Below, one piece after another: positions 61,818-64,000 of a DNA stretch of 64,000 nt; the stretch's first letter is position 1, and each line of letters starts with the position of its first letter. The stretch lies in contig JBATVL010000089.1 in the NCBI GenBank assembly GCA_049671745.1, positions 1 to 64,000 on the forward strand. The letters run 5' to 3'. The translations under genes were made by a program, and so were the position numbers. Under the pieces are notes generated by a model. The model was given only the letters and a program-made list of their open reading frames with translations, was not told the origin of the DNA and ran no database searches. The DNA comes from SNAP01 sp049671745 (lineage in GTDB: Bacteria; Bacteroidota; Bacteroidia; Bacteroidales; Marinifilaceae).

Positions 61818-63505
61818 AAAGTTTGACCATATATAATGATGATGTTATTATTAGAGAAATTCCTTTTCATAAAGGAATTAATTTAATAGTAGATGAAACT
61901 ATAGAAGGTAATAAAACTGAGAAAACTGAATCTGGCAATAGTGTTGGTAAAACGACAGTGCTGCGTTTAATTGATTTCTGCTTTGATGGTGATGGTAAAA
62001 ATATATTTATAGATCCAGAATTTAAAACTAATAATTCAAAGATTGAAGACTTCTTAAAGCAAAATAATATAATAATTACTCTTAAGTTAATTGAAGATAT
62101 TGATGATGTTTATTCTAATGAGATAATAATTGAAAAGAATTTCTTATCGGGAAAGAAGAAGATTCTTTCTATTAATGGGAATAAATGTCTTAAAAAGGAT
62201 GTTGCACATACATTAAAACAATTAATATTTAAAAGTGAGAATGAACAACCAAAACTAAGGTCTATAATCTCTAAGAATATAAGAGATGAGAAGAATAAAT
62301 TAGTTAATACTATAAAGGTACTTAGCTCTTTTACAACTGATGTTCAATATGAATTATTGATGATGTTTTGGTTGGGTATTGATACTGATCTTAGCAAGGA
62401 AAAATTAATAAGAGATAAGAATCTTGAGGAGAAACTTCAAACAAGATTAAAGAAAGATTTTAACCTACCTCAGATAAATCAATCTTTATTTGTGATAAAT
62501 GATAAGATTACAAAATTAGAGCACAAGAAAGATCTTTTTAATATTAATGAAAAGTATGAAGAAGAACTTTCTAATCTTAATAAGATAAAAGTGGAACTTA
62601 ATGAAAGAGCTACTAATTTATCTAGATTAGAAATTAGAAAAGAGTTGATATTAGAAAGTAAGTCTGATCTTGAAAAAGATGCTGCAAATATTGATGTAGA
62701 GAATATTAAGGAATTATATAAAAGAGCTAAGGTTTTTATTCCAAATATTCAAAAGACTTTTGAAGAAACATTATCATTTCATAATGAGATGCTAGTTAAA
62801 AATATTCAGTTTATATCGGAGGAATTACCTCAGTTGGAAAGAACTATTTCAGAAGAAAAGCGAAGTATAAATTTATTACTTATTCAAGAAGATAAGTTGT
62901 CGCGCTTATTAAAGAAATCTGGTGCAATTGAGGAATTACAAGATATAATTAATGAGTTGCATGCTTATTATGAGAAAAAAGGTTCTTTTGAAGAACAAAA
63001 GAGACTGTGGGAAAAATCAAATAAGAATTTAAAATCCATTACTGAAACTCTAGATGTAATAAATAAAGAAATCTTTTCTAAAGATGATTTGATACAAAAA
63101 AGGATACAAGAATTTAATGTGTATTTCTCTGATATTTCTAGCAGATTAGATGGTATCCTTTCGATTTTAAGTGGTGCACAAGAAGATGGTATCTATAAGT
63201 TTAAGATTGGGAATATAGAAGGAAATCCAGGAACAGGAAGCAAGAAAAGTCAAATGGCTTCATTTGATTTAGCATATATAAAATTTGCAGATGCATTAAG
63301 TATTCCTTGTTTGCATTTTGTGTTACAAGATCAAATTGAGAATGTTCATTCAAATCAGATCACTAATCTTTTAACTGAAATTGTTGACGAAGTGAATTGT
63401 CAATATGTATTGCCTGTTCTTAGGGATAAATTACCTAAAGATATAGATATTAGTCAATTTGAAGTGTTGTCTTTGTCCCAGAGTAATAAACTTTTTAGAA
63501 TATAA
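61808..63505 (+). CDS. ABC-3C system ABC ATPase (system 2)
   Basis: A 565-residue SMC/RecN-like ATPase. Walker A is ESGNSVGKTT (about 41-50); the middle (about 190-440) is a long charged coiled coil; the C-terminal half has a signature-like region GTGSKKSQMASFDLAY (about 478) and a Walker B-like strand LHFVLQDQIENV (about 499). It lacks membrane helices. The protein resembles the ATPase at 3241-4980 in layout and ends in VLSLSQSNKLFRI. It is the third gene of the operon and overlaps the middle component by 10 bases. No clear T-run terminator follows before the right 57-bp repeat at 63583, so read-through into the phosphopantetheinyl transferase gene is possible. Confidence 0.85.
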   Translation: MFLKSLTIYNDDVIIREIPFHKGINLIVDETIEGNKTEKTESGNSVGKTTVLRLIDFCFDGDGKNIFIDPEFKTNNSKIEDFLKQNNIIITLKLIEDIDDVYSNEIIIEKNFLSGKKKILSINGNKCLKKDVAHTLKQLIFKSENEQPKLRSIISKNIRDEKNKLVNTIKVLSSFTTDVQYELLMMFWLGIDTDLSKEKLIRDKNLEEKLQTRLKKDFNLPQINQSLFVINDKITKLEHKKDLFNINEKYEEELSNLNKIKVELNERATNLSRLEIRKELILESKSDLEKDAANIDVENIKELYKRAKVFIPNIQKTFEETLSFHNEMLVKNIQFISEELPQLERTISEEKRSINLLLIQEDKLSRLLKKSGAIEELQDIINELHAYYEKKGSFEEQKRLWEKSNKNLKSITETLDVINKEIFSKDDLIQKRIQEFNVYFSDISSRLDGILSILSGAQEDGIYKFKIGNIEGNPGTGSKKSQMASFDLAYIKFADALSIPCLHFVLQDQIENVHSNQITNLLTEIVDEVNCQYVLPVLRDKLPKDIDISQFEVLSLSQSNKLFRI

Positions 63506-63582
63506 TCTAGATATTATAAGAGGATGTTTAGTATATCTAATATCTGCTTTCTCTCCAAAGTCTTTTCATGTCTTGTATTTCA

Positions 63583-63639
63583 CTTTATAAGTTAGTTTTT
63601 TCTTAATTTTGCTCTATGATAAAGATATACGCGAGAAAA
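63583..63639. repeat. Right copy of the perfect 57-bp direct repeat
   Basis: Identical to 60646-60702. It holds the native promoter element (63604-63611), the start codon at 63616 and codons 1-8 of the phosphopantetheinyl transferase gene. Confidence 0.97.
63604..63611 (+). promoter_or_regulatory. Promoter -7 element of the PPTase gene (TAATTTTG)
   Basis: TAnnTTTG with four bases to the ATG at 63616; lies inside the repeated 57 bp. Confidence 0.6.
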
Positions 63640-64000
63640 TTAGTTAGCGATGAGGACTTTCGTTTAGTAGAACTAGATGTAAAAAAATATGCTCAAAGGG
63701 CCACTCTTGATAAGATAGATTCTTATAAGTCGTTGAAGAATAAGCAGAGAAAACTTATTGGTGAGATGCTTGCTTTTAAAGGTTTAGAGGATTGCTTTAA
63801 GCTTAAAAAGGAGGATATTGTTTTTACTTATGGCGAAAAGGGAAAGCCTATGTTGAAAGATTCTGTTGATATGTTTTTTAATATTTCTCATTCGGGTGAA
63901 TGGGTTGTTTGTGCTGTCTCTGATAAAGAGGTGGGCTTAGATATTGAACTTATTAAAGATGCTAAAATGAAGGTGGCTAATCGTTTCTTTTCTCCCTCTG
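63616..64000 (+). CDS. 4'-phosphopantetheinyl transferase superfamily protein, 3' end outside the window
   Basis: The frame starts MIKIYARKLVSDEDFRL and runs open to the window edge (about 128 codons). Sfp-type marks are FTYGEKGKPML, FFNISHSGEWVVCAV (the SHS substrate-binding segment) and VGLDIELI, in which Asp and Glu bind magnesium, near residues 109-116. These enzymes transfer the phosphopantetheine arm of CoA to carrier proteins. The full length would be about 200 residues. The first eight codons and the promoter are inside the 57-bp repeat whose other copy is at 60646, so this gene was the target of the ABC-3C cassette. The second half lies outside the window. Confidence 0.88.
   Translation, partial: MIKIYARKLVSDEDFRLVELDVKKYAQRATLDKIDSYKSLKNKQRKLIGEMLAFKGLEDCFKLKKEDIVFTYGEKGKPMLKDSVDMFFNISHSGEWVVCAVSDKEVGLDIELIKDAKMKVANRFFSPS

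Larger units (their letters stand above)
60646..63639 (+). mobile_element. Candidate mobile ABC-3C defence cassette bounded by direct repeats
   Basis: A 2.9-kb unit that holds only three defence genes between identical 57-bp direct repeats. The right repeat is the 5' end of a core-type gene (phosphopantetheinyl transferase), so insertion left that gene whole and a dead start copy at the left. No integrase, transposase or inverted terminal repeats are present, so integration by an enzyme supplied in trans, or by homologous recombination, is inferred. The term mobile is an inference from the repeats. Confidence 0.6.

Noticed and set aside
60646..63639. Composite transposon or insertion sequence
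   Set aside because: The flanking repeats are direct, contain part of a host gene, and there is no transposase or terminal inverted repeat.

Overview
The window is AT-rich bacterial DNA, almost certainly from an anaerobe of the order Bacteroidales (phylum Bacteroidota). The evidence is the promoter form TAnnTTTG seen many times, scarce Shine-Dalgarno sites, a secreted M6 protease with a type IX secretion sorting domain, a S46 dipeptidyl-peptidase of the DPP7 type, a TonB protein, RNF-independent [FeFe] hydrogenase-type protein, and the holB-ricT gene pair. Genus cannot be fixed from the sequence alone.

Layout. (1) 1-9295 is an accessory island ending at a tRNA gene: a partial unknown gene, a NimA-like flavoprotein, a small membrane protein, a complete ABC-three-component (ABC-3C) conflict system (effector, middle component, ABC ATPase; 2103-4980), a 1025-residue metallophosphoesterase-NACHT-like NTPase fusion (5273-8350), then 0.9 kb of noncoding DNA that holds a broken second copy of the CAT-anticodon tRNA. 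(2) 9473-55155 is core-like chromosome: rlmH, a very large NtrY-like kinase, hflX, tonB, tRNA-Ala, a flippase-like membrane protein, mutL, folB, a sigma-54 activator beside an [FeFe] hydrogenase, tRNA-Cys, trehalose synthesis (otsAB fusion) diverging from a GH15 enzyme, TPR proteins, tRNA-Lys, the secreted M6 protease, rlmN, DPP7, tyrS, cvpA, aspS, holB, ricT, two rhomboid proteases, an EEP-family protein, a LytS/LytTR pair and an RND efflux operon. (3) 55370-63639 is a second defence region: a controller-regulated restriction-modification operon with a BfiI-like PLD nuclease and an unusual C5 methyltransferase, an HNH protein, and a second ABC-3C system with an HNH effector. (4) 63616 to the end is the start of a 4'-phosphopantetheinyl transferase gene.

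Most striking points. The second ABC-3C system is bracketed by a perfect 57-bp direct repeat; the right copy is the promoter and first codons of the phosphopantetheinyl transferase gene, so the cassette looks like a compact mobile defence unit that restores its target gene on insertion. The two ABC-3C systems carry different N-terminal effector domains but share a C-terminal ending and the same gene-overlap geometry. The tRNA beside the left island has a nearby partial copy in which the anticodon loop is flipped into a hairpin. Three noncoding sites, all in or next to accessory DNA, carry arrays with the same 11-bp period but unrelated units. Four genes have TAnnTTTG ending exactly four bases before ATG, which predicts leaderless transcripts.
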